The position numbers and the translations under genes were made by a program. From JBFXAN01 sp050184225 (GTDB taxonomy: Bacteria > Chloroflexota > Dehalococcoidia > CAUJGQ01): a stretch of DNA of 62,581 nucleotides. The stretch spans positions 1 to 62,581 of the forward strand of contig JBFXAN010000018.1 in assembly GCA_050184225.1 (NCBI GenBank). Reading direction: 5' to 3'. Under the pieces are notes generated by a model. It did no database searches. It saw only the letters and a program-made list of their open reading frames with translations, and was not told where the DNA came from. Shown here in pieces: positions 40,810-49,511 of the stretch; within the stretch, counting starts at the first letter, position 1, and the number at the start of each line of letters is the position of its first letter.

Positions 40810-40922
40810 CACAGTGGCCCGCGCTGCTCACCCGCGATGGGGACAAACTTGCAACAGGCGGTCATCGCCCGGCGGAAATCTATCCACGGGTCCGCCGCCG
40901 CGCGGATGAGGGGCCGCGGTGA

Positions 40923-41189
40923 ATGTCGAGCGACGGGCCTGCCACGTATGCAATCTGGGTGCATGGCGCGATCAGCCCTGAGTGGGTCGATCGGCTCGGG
41001 GGACTGCACGTCCGCCAGGTGACGGCGGGCGCGCAACCGATGACCGAGTTGGTCGGAGACGTCGTCGACCAGACGGCGTTGGCCGGCGTGCTCAGCATCT
41101 TATTCGACCTCGGCCTGCCGATCGTCTCGGTGGGCCGGTTGGCCGAGCTGCCACCAGGCAGAGCACCACCCTCAGGAGAACAAGCATGA
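40923..41189 (+). CDS. Small conserved protein, paralogue of the one at 29997
   Basis: 88 residues with YAIWVHGAISPEWVDRLGG, a short strand, and ELVGDVVDQTALAGVLSILFDLGLPIVSV. This follows the same pattern as the product at 29997. The start at 40923 has no strong ribosome site. Its TGA overlaps an ATG (ATGA at 41186-41189) that begins the damaged small gene downstream. Function unknown. No composite element is present. Confidence 0.65.
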   Translation: MSSDGPATYAIWVHGAISPEWVDRLGGLHVRQVTAGAQPMTELVGDVVDQTALAGVLSILFDLGLPIVSVGRLAELPPGRAPPSGEQA

Positions 41190-41354
41190 GCGATCCGGTG
41201 GTCCGATGCGGTACTGCCGGAAGTCGCAGTGTATGGCGGTGAGGTGCTCAAGACGTCACTGCCTGCTGACGTCGAAGCACGGTTGCAGGCGGCTCTTATG
41301 GCAGAGGAGCAGTACTATCGGATGGGCGTAGGCTCGAATGCCCGCTTGGAGTGA
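41186..41354 (+). pseudogene. Frameshifted small gene coupled to the 40923 gene
   Basis: The ATG at 41186 (ATGA overlap) opens MSDPVVRCG and soon ends at 41242. In a different frame the sequence from about 41208 reads AVLPEVAVYGGEVLKTSLP, ADVEARLQAALMAEEQYY, RMGVGSNARLE and stops at 41352-41354. That reading looks like a normal protein end. A single frameshift near 41200-41210 would join the two into a protein of about 55 residues. It is either a recent mutation or a sequencing error. Confidence 0.5.
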
Positions 41355-41407
41355 ATGCTTGTGAGCAGGCTGCAATGGATTTTCTCAATGTGTGAGGAGG
41401 TTGTCTG

Positions 41408-41830
41408 ATGGCGATTGGACCGGTGGAGTTGCTCGTGGTCAAGTTCCCCGGCAATCAATTCAAGGGAGAGATCATTCCCGAACTGACGGCACTGGTGGAG
41501 TCGGGCACGATTCGCGTGCTCGACATCGTCATCGTCACGAAGGACGGGGAAGGCAATGTCGCGATGGTCGAGGTGCAGGATCTGGATCTGGATGATACCG
41601 TCTTCGATCCGGCGATCGCCGACCTGACCGAGTTGCTCACCGAAGAGGATGTTGCCCACTTCGGAGCGATGCTCGAGCCGAATTCGTCGGAGGCGGTGAT
41701 GCTGTTCGAGAACACCTGGGCGACGCGCCTCGCCACGGCGCTGCGCAACGCCAACGCGGAGGTCGTGCTCAACGAACGCATCCCCCGCTCTGTGATCGAG
41801 GAATTAGTGGCGAGTGCCGTCGCGGACTAG
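41408..41830 (+). CDS. DUF6325 family protein (copy 2)
   Basis: 140 residues and clearly homologous to the product at 35053: IGPVELLVVKFPGNQFKGEI, VESGTIRVLDIVIVTKDGEG, EPNSSEAVMLFENTWATRL and VLNERIPRSVIEEL. The start has TGAGGAGG upstream. It is followed 49 bp later by a SHOCT gene, as in copy 1. No composite TCACC element precedes it, so the copies are likely regulated differently. Confidence 0.85.
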   Translation: MAIGPVELLVVKFPGNQFKGEIIPELTALVESGTIRVLDIVIVTKDGEGNVAMVEVQDLDLDDTVFDPAIADLTELLTEEDVAHFGAMLEPNSSEAVMLFENTWATRLATALRNANAEVVLNERIPRSVIEELVASAVAD

Positions 41831-41879
41831 GAGCGCGCCGGCGCACGTACAGCAGCAGACAAGGAAAGGAATCGAATCG

Positions 41880-42233
41880 ATGCGACGAGGCAGGCCGAGT
41901 CTTTTGGGGACGATGGCGCGGACGGCGGTGGTGGCCGGGACAGCGACGGCGGTATCGGGAAGGGTGGCTGCCGGACAGCAACAGAAGGCAGCAGCCCAGC
42001 AGGCTGAGGCAGCCGCCAAGCAACAGACACAGCAAGATCTCGCGGCAATGCAGCAACAATTGGAAGCGATGCAGGCGCAGCAGGCGCAGGCGGCGATTGT
42101 CGAGGCGGCGCCCGGCGCGGCGGGTGACGACGTGCTGGCGCAGATCACGCAACTGGCGCAACTCAACGCCTCCGGCGTCCTCACCGATACACAATTCGCC
42201 GAAGCGGCAAGGTCTCGGCTCCTTGCAGGCTGA
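41880..42233 (+). CDS. SHOCT-domain protein (copy 2)
   Basis: 117 residues: RRGRPSLLGTMARTAVVAGTA at the start, a Q/A-rich coiled coil (QQDLAAMQQQLEAMQAQQAQ), and a C-terminal SHOCT motif (LAQLNASGVLTDTQFAEAARSRLL). Its domain order matches the SHOCT gene at 35526. The start at 41880 follows AAGGAAAGGA. It forms the second DUF6325-SHOCT module. Confidence 0.8.
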   Translation: MRRGRPSLLGTMARTAVVAGTATAVSGRVAAGQQQKAAAQQAEAAAKQQTQQDLAAMQQQLEAMQAQQAQAAIVEAAPGAAGDDVLAQITQLAQLNASGVLTDTQFAEAARSRLLAG

Positions 42234-42289
42234 TTGAGGGAGCGTCGATTCGGCCGGTTTCCATGCCGGCTGAGTGCGTTCGCACGACT

Positions 42290-43963
42290 ATGACCACTTC
42301 ATCTGCATCGGCTACCAGTACAGCCACGACACCGTACACGTCCTGGCTGCCCATGATCGTGATCATGCTGGCGCAGATTCAGATGGCCTTCAACGTGAAC
42401 GCGCTACCCGTCTCCGTCGGCGGTATCGTCGACGACTTCGACACATCGGCGACGTCGGTCGGTACGGCGCTCGTTATCTATTCACTCTTTGTTGCTGCCT
42501 TCGTCATGCTCGGTGCGAAGATCGGCAAGCTGGTCGGTGAGCGGCTCGTCTTTCAAGTAACGGTGGTCGTCCACGGCCTCGCGATGGGCTTGATGGCAGT
42601 CAGCCCGGATGTTGACCTGATGAACTACGCCCAGGCGATCGCCGGACTGGCGGCAGCAGGCCTGGTGCCGAGTCTGGTCGTGCTGATCGCCGCCAACTAT
42701 CAGGGCAGGCAGCAGGAGCAGTGTCTGGGGCTGCTCGCGGGCACGTCGGCCATGGCCGGGGTTTTGGCATTCCTGATCGCAGGCTTTCTGGGCACGGTGC
42801 TGACCTGGCGCTATTCGTTCGGCCTGATCGTCGTCCTCGCGGCAGCCGTCCTCATGCTCAGCTTTCGGCTGAAACCCGTTGAGCGTCAGCCGGGTATCAA
42901 GATCGACACGGTCGGCGCGACGATGGCGGCGCTGGCGATCATCGGCATCACCTTCGGCTTCAACAGCCTCAACTCGTGGGGGTTGCTCCTCGCGCGTCCC
43001 GATGCGCCGTTCGACATTCTCGGACTCTCGCCAGCGCCGTTCATCGTGCTGATCGGGGCGATCATCGGCCAGGGTTTCTTCGCCTGGTCGCACAAGCGTC
43101 AGGCGATCAACCAGGCGCCGCTGCTTTCGCTGGAGGTGCTTGACTCCAAGGAGGAACGCAATGCCATCTTTGCAATGCTGATCATCGGTGCCCTCGGCCC
43201 GGCGGTGAACTTCCTGATCCCGCTCTACATTCAGATCGTGCAGGGCCGCAGTAGCCTGCAAACATCGGTGGCGGTCGTCCCCTATGCCCTCTCGATCTTC
43301 ATCGCCGCCGTCATGATCGTGCGCCTCTATGATCGGCTGACGCCGCGTCAGATCGGGAGCTTCGGCTTCCTGGTGGTTTCAGCCGGACTGGTGATCCTGG
43401 CCCTCTCGATTCACAACGATTGGGGCACGCCGGCCGTGATCGTTGGCCTGGTGATCCTTGGCCTCGGCGAGGGTGCATTGCTGACCCTGCTGTTCAATGT
43501 ACTCGTGTCAGCGTCGCCCAAGCGACTGGCCGGCGATGTCGGCGCGCTACGCGGCACGGCAAACAATCTCTCGACCGCCGTTGGCACGACCGCCGCCAGC
43601 CTGTTTTCCGTCGGCCTGCTCAGCCTGATCGTCACGAGCAGCCTGGTCAACAACCCGACCATCCCCGCTGATCTCAAGGTTCAGGTTCCGCTCGACAGCA
43701 TCAACTTCGTCAGCAACGACCAATTGCTCGAGACACTGGACGATACGGACGCGACACCTGGTCAGGTGGAGGAAGCGGTACGGATCAATACAGACGCGCG
43801 GCTGCGCGCGCTTCGGGAGACCTTCTTCATCCTCGCGGCGATCGCGCTGCTGGCGATCATTCCCTCGCTGGGGCTGCCACACTATGTCCCCGGCGAAGTG
43901 CCGGCCGGTTCGCCGGATGATGAAACGAACGATCCCACGAAACAAGCAACCCCCGCAGCATAG
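42290..43963 (+). CDS. MFS transporter, DHA2-type (14 TM)
   Basis: About 557 residues with around 14 transmembrane helices. Motifs of the DHA2 drug:H+ antiporter group are visible: MLGAKIGKLVGERLVFQ (motif A-like) in the 2-3 loop and LAGTSAMAGVLAFLIAGFLGTVLTWRYSF (motif C-like; in short GFLGTVLTWRYSF). It probably exports a drug or small amphipathic compound. The polar threonine/serine-rich N-terminus leaves the start uncertain (42263 or 42290), with no strong ribosome site for either. A long soluble loop (residues about 465-515) precedes the last helix. The gene stands 9 bp before pepA. Confidence 0.85.
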   Translation: MTTSSASATSTATTPYTSWLPMIVIMLAQIQMAFNVNALPVSVGGIVDDFDTSATSVGTALVIYSLFVAAFVMLGAKIGKLVGERLVFQVTVVVHGLAMGLMAVSPDVDLMNYAQAIAGLAAAGLVPSLVVLIAANYQGRQQEQCLGLLAGTSAMAGVLAFLIAGFLGTVLTWRYSFGLIVVLAAAVLMLSFRLKPVERQPGIKIDTVGATMAALAIIGITFGFNSLNSWGLLLARPDAPFDILGLSPAPFIVLIGAIIGQGFFAWSHKRQAINQAPLLSLEVLDSKEERNAIFAMLIIGALGPAVNFLIPLYIQIVQGRSSLQTSVAVVPYALSIFIAAVMIVRLYDRLTPRQIGSFGFLVVSAGLVILALSIHNDWGTPAVIVGLVILGLGEGALLTLLFNVLVSASPKRLAGDVGALRGTANNLSTAVGTTAASLFSVGLLSLIVTSSLVNNPTIPADLKVQVPLDSINFVSNDQLLETLDDTDATPGQVEEAVRINTDARLRALRETFFILAAIALLAIIPSLGLPHYVPGEVPAGSPDDETNDPTKQATPAA

Positions 43964-43972
43964 GAGGCCGCG

Positions 43973-45475
43973 ATGACGCAATCAGCAAGCTCTCAGGCAG
44001 GCAGCACTGTGATCGAGGTGACCGTCCGGCAGGGCGATGTCCTGCAGGAGCGGTCCGAACTGGCGATGCTGGCCACGTTCGAGGACGCGCCACTGCCGCC
44101 TGCGGTAGCCGGGCTCTTCGACCCCAGTGACTATACCGGCAAGGCAAAGCAATCACTCCTCCTCTATCCGCATGACGCCGTTGCCCCGCATCGGCTCTTG
44201 CTGGTCGGACTGGGCAAGGCCGACGCGCTGAACGCCGAGACGATCCGCGAGGCCGCCGCCGCCGCCGTGCGCCGTACCCGCGAACTCCAGGTGGCGGCGT
44301 TCACGCTCGGCGTCGCCGGCGACCTGCCGCTGTCCCCGGAACTGGTCGGCCAGGCGTTCGCCGAGGGGATCGAGCTTGGCACGTATCGATTCTGGCGGTA
44401 TCGCACCGGCCTGACCGAGGAGCAGAAGTTTGAGGTCGAGCGCGTGACCGTGTTCGCGGCCAGCGACCGCGAGGCGGCATTCCGCACCGGCTTCGCGAAC
44501 GGCGTGACGATCGCCCGCGGCGTGATGCTGGTCCGTGACCTGGTCAACAGCCCGCCCTTCACGATGAACCCGGCCAGGCTCGCCGACGAGGCGTCGGCCG
44601 TGGGGGATCGGCTCGGTTTGAAGATGACCGTGTTGAACGAGACCCAACTGGTCGAGCAGGGTTTTGGTGGCATCATGGCGGTCGGCAAAGGCTCGGACAA
44701 CGAGCCGCGCTTCGTCGTGATGGAGTACGGCACGGCGGGCGCCGATACGCCGACGATCTGCATCGTCGGCAAGGGCATCACCTTCGACTCCGGCGGTCTC
44801 TCGATCAAGCCGGCCGACGCGATGGAGACGATGAAGAATGACATGAGCGGCGCCGCCGCCGTGATCGGCACGATGCAGGTTACCGCCGAGCTAAAGCTGC
44901 CGCTACATGTCGTCGGCATCTTCAGCGCGGCGGAGAATATGCCGAGCGGTGAAGCCTACCGACCCGGCGATATTGTCACCACCCTCAGCGGTAAGACGAT
45001 CGAGATCCTCAACACTGATGCGGAGGGACGCGTCGTCCTCTCCGACGCGCTGTTCTACGCGCAGCGTTATAAGCCCGCCGCGATCGTCGAGCTCTCAACC
45101 CTCACCGGGGCGATGATCATCGCGCTCGGGGAGCACGTCACGGGCCTGATGGCGACCAACCAGGAACTGGCCGATAAGATCAGTCGGGCGGGCGACGCCA
45201 CCGCCGAGCGGGTGTGGCAGCTCCCCCTGTGGGACGAGTACCACCAGATGGTCAAGAGCGAGGTGGCCGACCTCAAGAACATGGCCGGGCGGGCGGCCGG
45301 CTCGCTTACGGCCGGCGCCTTCCTCGCCGCATTCGCAGGCGACTACCCCTTCGCCCATCTCGACATCGCCGGCACAGCCTGGGCCGAAAAGGAAACCAAA
45401 CCCTATGAGCCGCAGGGCGGTACAGGCGTGGGTGTGCGCCTGGTCACCGAGTTCTTGCGGGAATACAAACCGTAG
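43973..45475 (+). CDS. pepA: Leucyl aminopeptidase (M17)
   Basis: 500 residues. The C-terminal catalytic domain has GKGITFDSGGLSIKPADAMETMKNDMSG (read as GKGITFDSGGLSIKP, MKNDMSG) with the metal-binding lysine and aspartates, and the M17 signature NTDAEGRVVLSDAL. The N-terminal macro-like domain is typical. It removes N-terminal residues from peptides in the cytosol using two metal ions. The start has TAGGAGG. It is followed by an AbgT-type transporter, so it may process peptides or p-aminobenzoyl-glutamate-like substrates. That link is inference. Confidence 0.95.
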   Translation: MTQSASSQAGSTVIEVTVRQGDVLQERSELAMLATFEDAPLPPAVAGLFDPSDYTGKAKQSLLLYPHDAVAPHRLLLVGLGKADALNAETIREAAAAAVRRTRELQVAAFTLGVAGDLPLSPELVGQAFAEGIELGTYRFWRYRTGLTEEQKFEVERVTVFAASDREAAFRTGFANGVTIARGVMLVRDLVNSPPFTMNPARLADEASAVGDRLGLKMTVLNETQLVEQGFGGIMAVGKGSDNEPRFVVMEYGTAGADTPTICIVGKGITFDSGGLSIKPADAMETMKNDMSGAAAVIGTMQVTAELKLPLHVVGIFSAAENMPSGEAYRPGDIVTTLSGKTIEILNTDAEGRVVLSDALFYAQRYKPAAIVELSTLTGAMIIALGEHVTGLMATNQELADKISRAGDATAERVWQLPLWDEYHQMVKSEVADLKNMAGRAAGSLTAGAFLAAFAGDYPFAHLDIAGTAWAEKETKPYEPQGGTGVGVRLVTEFLREYKP

Positions 45476-45583
45476 CGCGGCGGGTGGGCGCCGGCACTCA
45501 CCCTGGATGCCCGCCCAGCGCGACGTTGAACTTCGCGCGGGTGCGGCCGCGCCGATGACACTCCCGGCTCGTTGGAGGATGAG

Positions 45584-47284
45584 ATGACAAGTGGCGACGC
45601 GGCAATGGAGGCGGGTGAGAAAAAGAGTGGCGCCATCGACAAGCTGCTGGGCGGCATCGAAAAGGTGGGGAACATGGTTCCCCATCCGGCGATCATCTTC
45701 ATCGGTCTCTGCGTCCTCGTGATCGTGCTCTCGGCAATACTGGCGCTCTTCAATGTTAGCGTGACCTATGACGTGATCGCGCAGCCGCCGACGCCGGTGG
45801 AAGAGACCGATCTCACGGGAACCACCGCTCCGGACCTGATCTTCCCGGTGGAGACTTATGAAGAAACCGACTTCGAAGTCCAGCAGAACACGATCGAGAT
45901 CGAAAGTCTCCTGACGATCGATGGCATCCGCTTCCTCTTCACGTCCTTTGTGCCGAACTTCGCGGGGTTCAGCGTCGTCTCCGTCATCTTCGTCGCGATG
46001 ATCGGCGTCGGTGTCGCCGAAGGCGCCGGCCTGATGGGGGCGTTGATTCGGAAGCTGGTCGCCGTCGCTCCCGCCGGTGCGCTCACCTTCATCATCGTCT
46101 TCGTCGGCGTACTGTCGAGCATCGCCACCGATGCCGGCTACCTGATCCTGATTCCCCTGGGCGCCGCCGCCTTCCTCAGCGTCGGCCGGCACCCGCTCGC
46201 CGGCCTGGCGGCGGCGTACGCTGGTGTCAGCGTCTCGTTCGCGGTCAACGCCCTGATCACGCCGCTCGATGGCCTGCTGACCGAGGTCACGAACGAAGCG
46301 ATTCAGATCGCGTCTCCCGGCGAGACGATCGGCATCACCGCGAACCTCTGGTTCTCGATTGCGTCCTCTCTGTTCACCGCGATCGTGGTCACCATAGTCA
46401 CGACGCGGATGATCGAACCTCGGCTCGGCGCGTATCGGGCTGAGCCGGTCGATTCGGAGATCTCGGGGCAGGACCAGGTGATGTCTGCCGGGACCGACCA
46501 AACCGAGCCTGAGGTGGATCAGGCAGCGGAATCACGGGGATTGCGCTACGCCTTGTACGGCTTTCTGGGTAGCGTGGTGGTCATCGCCCTCCTGACCGTC
46601 ATCCCTGGCGCTCCCTTGCGCCATCCCGATACCGGCGGCATCATCGGCGATTCCCCGTTCATGGACAGCCTGGTCTTCCTGATCTCGATCATCTTCCTGG
46701 TGGCGGGCATCGGCTACGGCTTCGGCGCCAAGACGTTCAGCAACAGCGTCGATGTGGTCAACTCGATCCAGAAGACCTTCGCCGGGCTGGCCGGCCTCGT
46801 CTTCATGTTGCTGATCATCAGCCAGTTCATCGCCTACTTCAATTTCAGCAACATGCCCACCGCCGCCGCCGTCGGGTTGGCTGACCTGCTGGAGCGGATC
46901 GATCTTGGCGCCATCTGGCTCTTGATCGGGTTGATCTTGATCATCTGCCTGCTCGACATCATCATGCCGGGCTCACTGCCAAAGTGGGCGATCTTCGCAC
47001 CGATCTTCATCCCGCTGTTCATGCGCCTGGGCGTCGCGCCCCAAACGGTGCTTGCCGCCTATCGGGTCGGCGACTCGCCGTTCAACGTCATCACGCCGAT
47101 GATGGTCTACCTGCCCTTCATCGTGCTCACCGCCCAGCGATATCAGCGCGACGCCGGGCTAGGGACGATCATCTCGCTCATGATCCCGTACACCGTGGTC
47201 GTCTTAATTACGTGGCTGATCTTCTTTGTGCTCTGGTACGTGATCGGGATTCCGCTTGGTCCAGGGTATCCGGTGGAGATCTAG
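45584..47284 (+). CDS. AbgT family transporter (p-aminobenzoyl-glutamate type)
   Basis: 566 residues and about 11-13 helices. Family marks are GGIEKVGNMVPHPAIIFIGLCVLVI, the periplasmic loop after TM1, FVPNFAGFSVVSVIFVAMIGVGVAEGAGL, VGVLSSIATDAGYLILIPL, and PGSLPKWAIFAPIFIPLFM. AbgT members import p-aminobenzoyl-glutamate or export sulfonamides. The ATG at 45584 with GGAGG is preferred to an in-frame TTG 12 bp earlier. It lies 108 bp after pepA, consistent with an operon in which the aminopeptidase acts on the imported compound. Confidence 0.88.
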   Translation: MTSGDAAMEAGEKKSGAIDKLLGGIEKVGNMVPHPAIIFIGLCVLVIVLSAILALFNVSVTYDVIAQPPTPVEETDLTGTTAPDLIFPVETYEETDFEVQQNTIEIESLLTIDGIRFLFTSFVPNFAGFSVVSVIFVAMIGVGVAEGAGLMGALIRKLVAVAPAGALTFIIVFVGVLSSIATDAGYLILIPLGAAAFLSVGRHPLAGLAAAYAGVSVSFAVNALITPLDGLLTEVTNEAIQIASPGETIGITANLWFSIASSLFTAIVVTIVTTRMIEPRLGAYRAEPVDSEISGQDQVMSAGTDQTEPEVDQAAESRGLRYALYGFLGSVVVIALLTVIPGAPLRHPDTGGIIGDSPFMDSLVFLISIIFLVAGIGYGFGAKTFSNSVDVVNSIQKTFAGLAGLVFMLLIISQFIAYFNFSNMPTAAAVGLADLLERIDLGAIWLLIGLILIICLLDIIMPGSLPKWAIFAPIFIPLFMRLGVAPQTVLAAYRVGDSPFNVITPMMVYLPFIVLTAQRYQRDAGLGTIISLMIPYTVVVLITWLIFFVLWYVIGIPLGPGYPVEI

Positions 47285-47403
47285 CAAGGCCTATGGAAAG
47301 TGCCGGATCACGCAACGAGTGCCCAGCAGATGACGGACATCCTTTCAAACAGAGCGGTTGACCCGCGCCCGCGAGGTCCGCTGCACCTGGAGGGTAAGCA
47401 GGA

Positions 47404-48030
47404 TTGATCGCGCAGATCGTCGTACTGGCGGCGCTCGGCCTCGACACGATCGCCGTCGCGATCAGCTTCGGCCTGGCGGGCATCCATCGTTCGCGCTGGC
47501 TGCGGGTGGCGCTGATCGTCGCGCTGTACAGCGTCCTCATGCCGGTGATCGGCCTGCTCGCCGGGGAAAGCCTCAGCGACCGCGGGGCGGCGGCCGCTGT
47601 CTATCTCGCCGGCCTCGGGCTGATCGGCGCCGGCGTCTACGGCCTGTTCACGATACCGAGCGCGGGACATGAAGAGGCGATGGTGGTCGAGGCCATGCTC
47701 GAAGAGGATGTGATCGACGAGACGAAGATCGAGGACCGGCCATCCGGCCTATCCACTCAGGCGCTGCACACCACCGCGATCCTGGGCAGCGTCGACAAGC
47801 TCGCCGTCGGCCTCGCCCTGGGAGCGCAGGATGTTCAGCCGGTCGGCGCACTCATCTATCTCGCGGTCCAGTCGTTCGCGCTCGCGTTCTTTGGCATCTC
47901 CTTCGGCAGACGGTTGGGGGCGACCCTGGGCCATCGCGCGGAGGTACTGTCAAAGATCCTGTTGATTGGGATCGGCGCGCTGATCATCGTCAGCCAGGTG
48001 TTCGATCTGAAGTTCATCATCGATGAATAG
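47404..48030 (+). CDS. MntP-like manganese efflux pump family protein
   Basis: 208 residues, six helices in two similar halves. Each half has an acidic membrane motif: GLDTIAVAISFGLAG near residue 12 and ILGSVDKLAVGLALGAQ in the second half. These are the D-x2-AV-x-SFG/LG motifs of MntP. An acidic loop (residues about 90-118) separates the halves. It probably exports Mn2+ or a related ion. The start is a TTG with GGAGGGTAA upstream. I see no yybP-ykoY riboswitch fold before it. Confidence 0.78.
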   Translation: MIAQIVVLAALGLDTIAVAISFGLAGIHRSRWLRVALIVALYSVLMPVIGLLAGESLSDRGAAAAVYLAGLGLIGAGVYGLFTIPSAGHEEAMVVEAMLEEDVIDETKIEDRPSGLSTQALHTTAILGSVDKLAVGLALGAQDVQPVGALIYLAVQSFALAFFGISFGRRLGATLGHRAEVLSKILLIGIGALIIVSQVFDLKFIIDE

Positions 48031-48236
48031 TATGCGAACGCTCAATCGGGCCAGAGGAGGGTGATGACTCCGCGACCGCTATGGCAGCGGCGACGGCCGG
48101 CCGGCTCGGGCGCGATGTTCAAAGAGGAGGATGTGATCGACAAAGCAACAGTCGATGCAAAGACCGACGGCCAATCAGCTCAAGCGCGGCATACCGCACA
48201 CACGCATTCGAAACCTCGAAATCGGAGAACCAGCAG

Positions 48237-49064
48237 ATGAAAGCTCGCACGGTAGGATTTGCCATCGTGTTCGCCACGGTGACCATGATGGCCATGGCAC
48301 ACGTGGCCAACGCTCAGATTCCCGCCGAGATCGTTGGGGTCGAGTGGCAGTGGCGCGGGACGTTGCTGCGCGATGGCACGGTGATCCGTCCGGCCGATCC
48401 AAGCAACTACACGATTGAGTTTGGAGCGGACGAAAATGCCGCCGTGCGCGCCGACTGCAACGTCGGCGGCGGTTCCTACACGACGGCCGCCGGCGAGAGG
48501 ATGCAGATCGGGCCGATCATCACAACGCTGATCGCATGTCCGCCGGGTTCGCTCGATGGGCTGTATCTGCAGCAACTCGATCGGGTTGCTGGGTTCCGCA
48601 TACTCGGCGATGACCTCGTGCTGTCGCTGGAGTCCGGCCTCGGCTGGATGCGGTTCACCCGCGCGGACGCGACCAACGCCGCCCAGATCATTGGTATGTG
48701 GCAGTGGCAGGGCACGCTGATGAACGATGGCACGGCGATCGTGCCGGCCGATCCCACCCAGTACACGCTGGAACTGATGGAGGACGGCCGCGCCGTGATC
48801 CGCGCGGACTGCAACAACGGCTTCGGCGGGTTCGCGACGGCGGACAACCTGATCACCCTCGGCCCGTTCGCACTGACGCGCGCGCTCTGCCCGCCCGGAT
48901 CGCTCGACACGCGCTTCGTCCGGCAACTGGAATCGGTCGTGAGCTTCCTGATCGTGGACGGCGACCTCGTCCTCGAGCTGCCGTTCGACAGCGGCGGCAT
49001 GCGATTCTCAGCGGCGGTCGTGGCGCTCCCCGCTCCCGAGTTAACGGGGGAGCTTGCCCCATAA
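48237..49064 (+). CDS. Secreted protein with two tandem META-like domains
   Basis: 275 residues with a signal peptide (VGFAIVFATVTMMAMAHVANA). Two repeats follow. Each begins W-[RQ]-GT-L-x-[RN]-DGT-x-I-x-P-ADP-x-x-YT and contains RADCN, ACPPGSLD/LCPPGSLD, LQQL/VRQL and a final M-RF. This is the META pattern (heat-shock HslJ-like) and matches the C-terminal domain of the PKD protein at 35999. It is probably an exported envelope protein. The ATG at 48237 was chosen for its match to the signal peptide. An 18-bp hairpin follows the stop. Confidence 0.8.
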   Translation: MKARTVGFAIVFATVTMMAMAHVANAQIPAEIVGVEWQWRGTLLRDGTVIRPADPSNYTIEFGADENAAVRADCNVGGGSYTTAAGERMQIGPIITTLIACPPGSLDGLYLQQLDRVAGFRILGDDLVLSLESGLGWMRFTRADATNAAQIIGMWQWQGTLMNDGTAIVPADPTQYTLELMEDGRAVIRADCNNGFGGFATADNLITLGPFALTRALCPPGSLDTRFVRQLESVVSFLIVDGDLVLELPFDSGGMRFSAAVVALPAPELTGELAP

Positions 49065-49077
49065 TCACCTCGATTAC

Positions 49078-49126
49078 CACGGAGCCGCCAAGACATCAAA
49101 GGATTCTGTGTCTTGGCGGCTCCGTG
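49078..49126. repeat. 18-bp perfect hairpin (TCTTGGCGGCTCCGTG type)
   Basis: CACGGAGCCGCCAAGACA (49078-49095) and its exact reverse complement (49109-49126) have a 13-base loop. It lies 13 bp after the META gene stop and may serve as its terminator. The CTTGGCG core recalls the hairpin at 11330. Confidence 0.7.
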
Positions 49127-49145
49127 ATGAACAGACGCAATTTGC

Positions 49146-49403
49146 TCAGCGCCCGCCCGCTGCGCGTTCTTTGCGCACGGCCAGCGCAACAGCCCCAGCC
49201 GCATACGCCGCGACCGCCATGAACACGGTCGCGGGGATCAATCCCGCCAGAAAGCGCACCTTCAAGCGGGAGAAGAAGATCGCGACCGCACTCACCATGT
49301 GGATCGCGTGCTGTTCCGCCGGTCCGAGGCCAAATATCTGCAGAATGAAGCTGATGTTCTCGCGATTGCTTGGGGAATCAACTGGCTGTTCGCGCCGCCG
49401 CAT
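49146..49403 (-). CDS. Small putative membrane protein
   Basis: 85 residues with helices at about 35-50 and 51-76 (MVSAVAIFF, AGLIPATVFMAVAAYAAGAVALAV) and a basic end (RKERAAGGR). No recognised family. The start is uncertain. It lies downstream of glsA on the same strand. It could be a real gene or a chance frame. Confidence 0.4.
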   Translation of the reverse strand: MRRREQPVDSPSNRENISFILQIFGLGPAEQHAIHMVSAVAIFFSRLKVRFLAGLIPATVFMAVAAYAAGAVALAVRKERAAGGR

Positions 49404-49511
49404 ATCACTGTCACCGAGCCTTCAGTCTATTGTTGCCGCCCGATCGATGGACGGCGGCCCCGTCAGTCCATCTTGCACCATCACCAATCGGACGAAGTTC
49501 CGCCGCCGGTG

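Noticed and set aside
47285..47403. yybP-ykoY manganese riboswitch before the MntP-like gene
   Set aside because: No matching conserved hairpins found by eye in the 119-bp gap.
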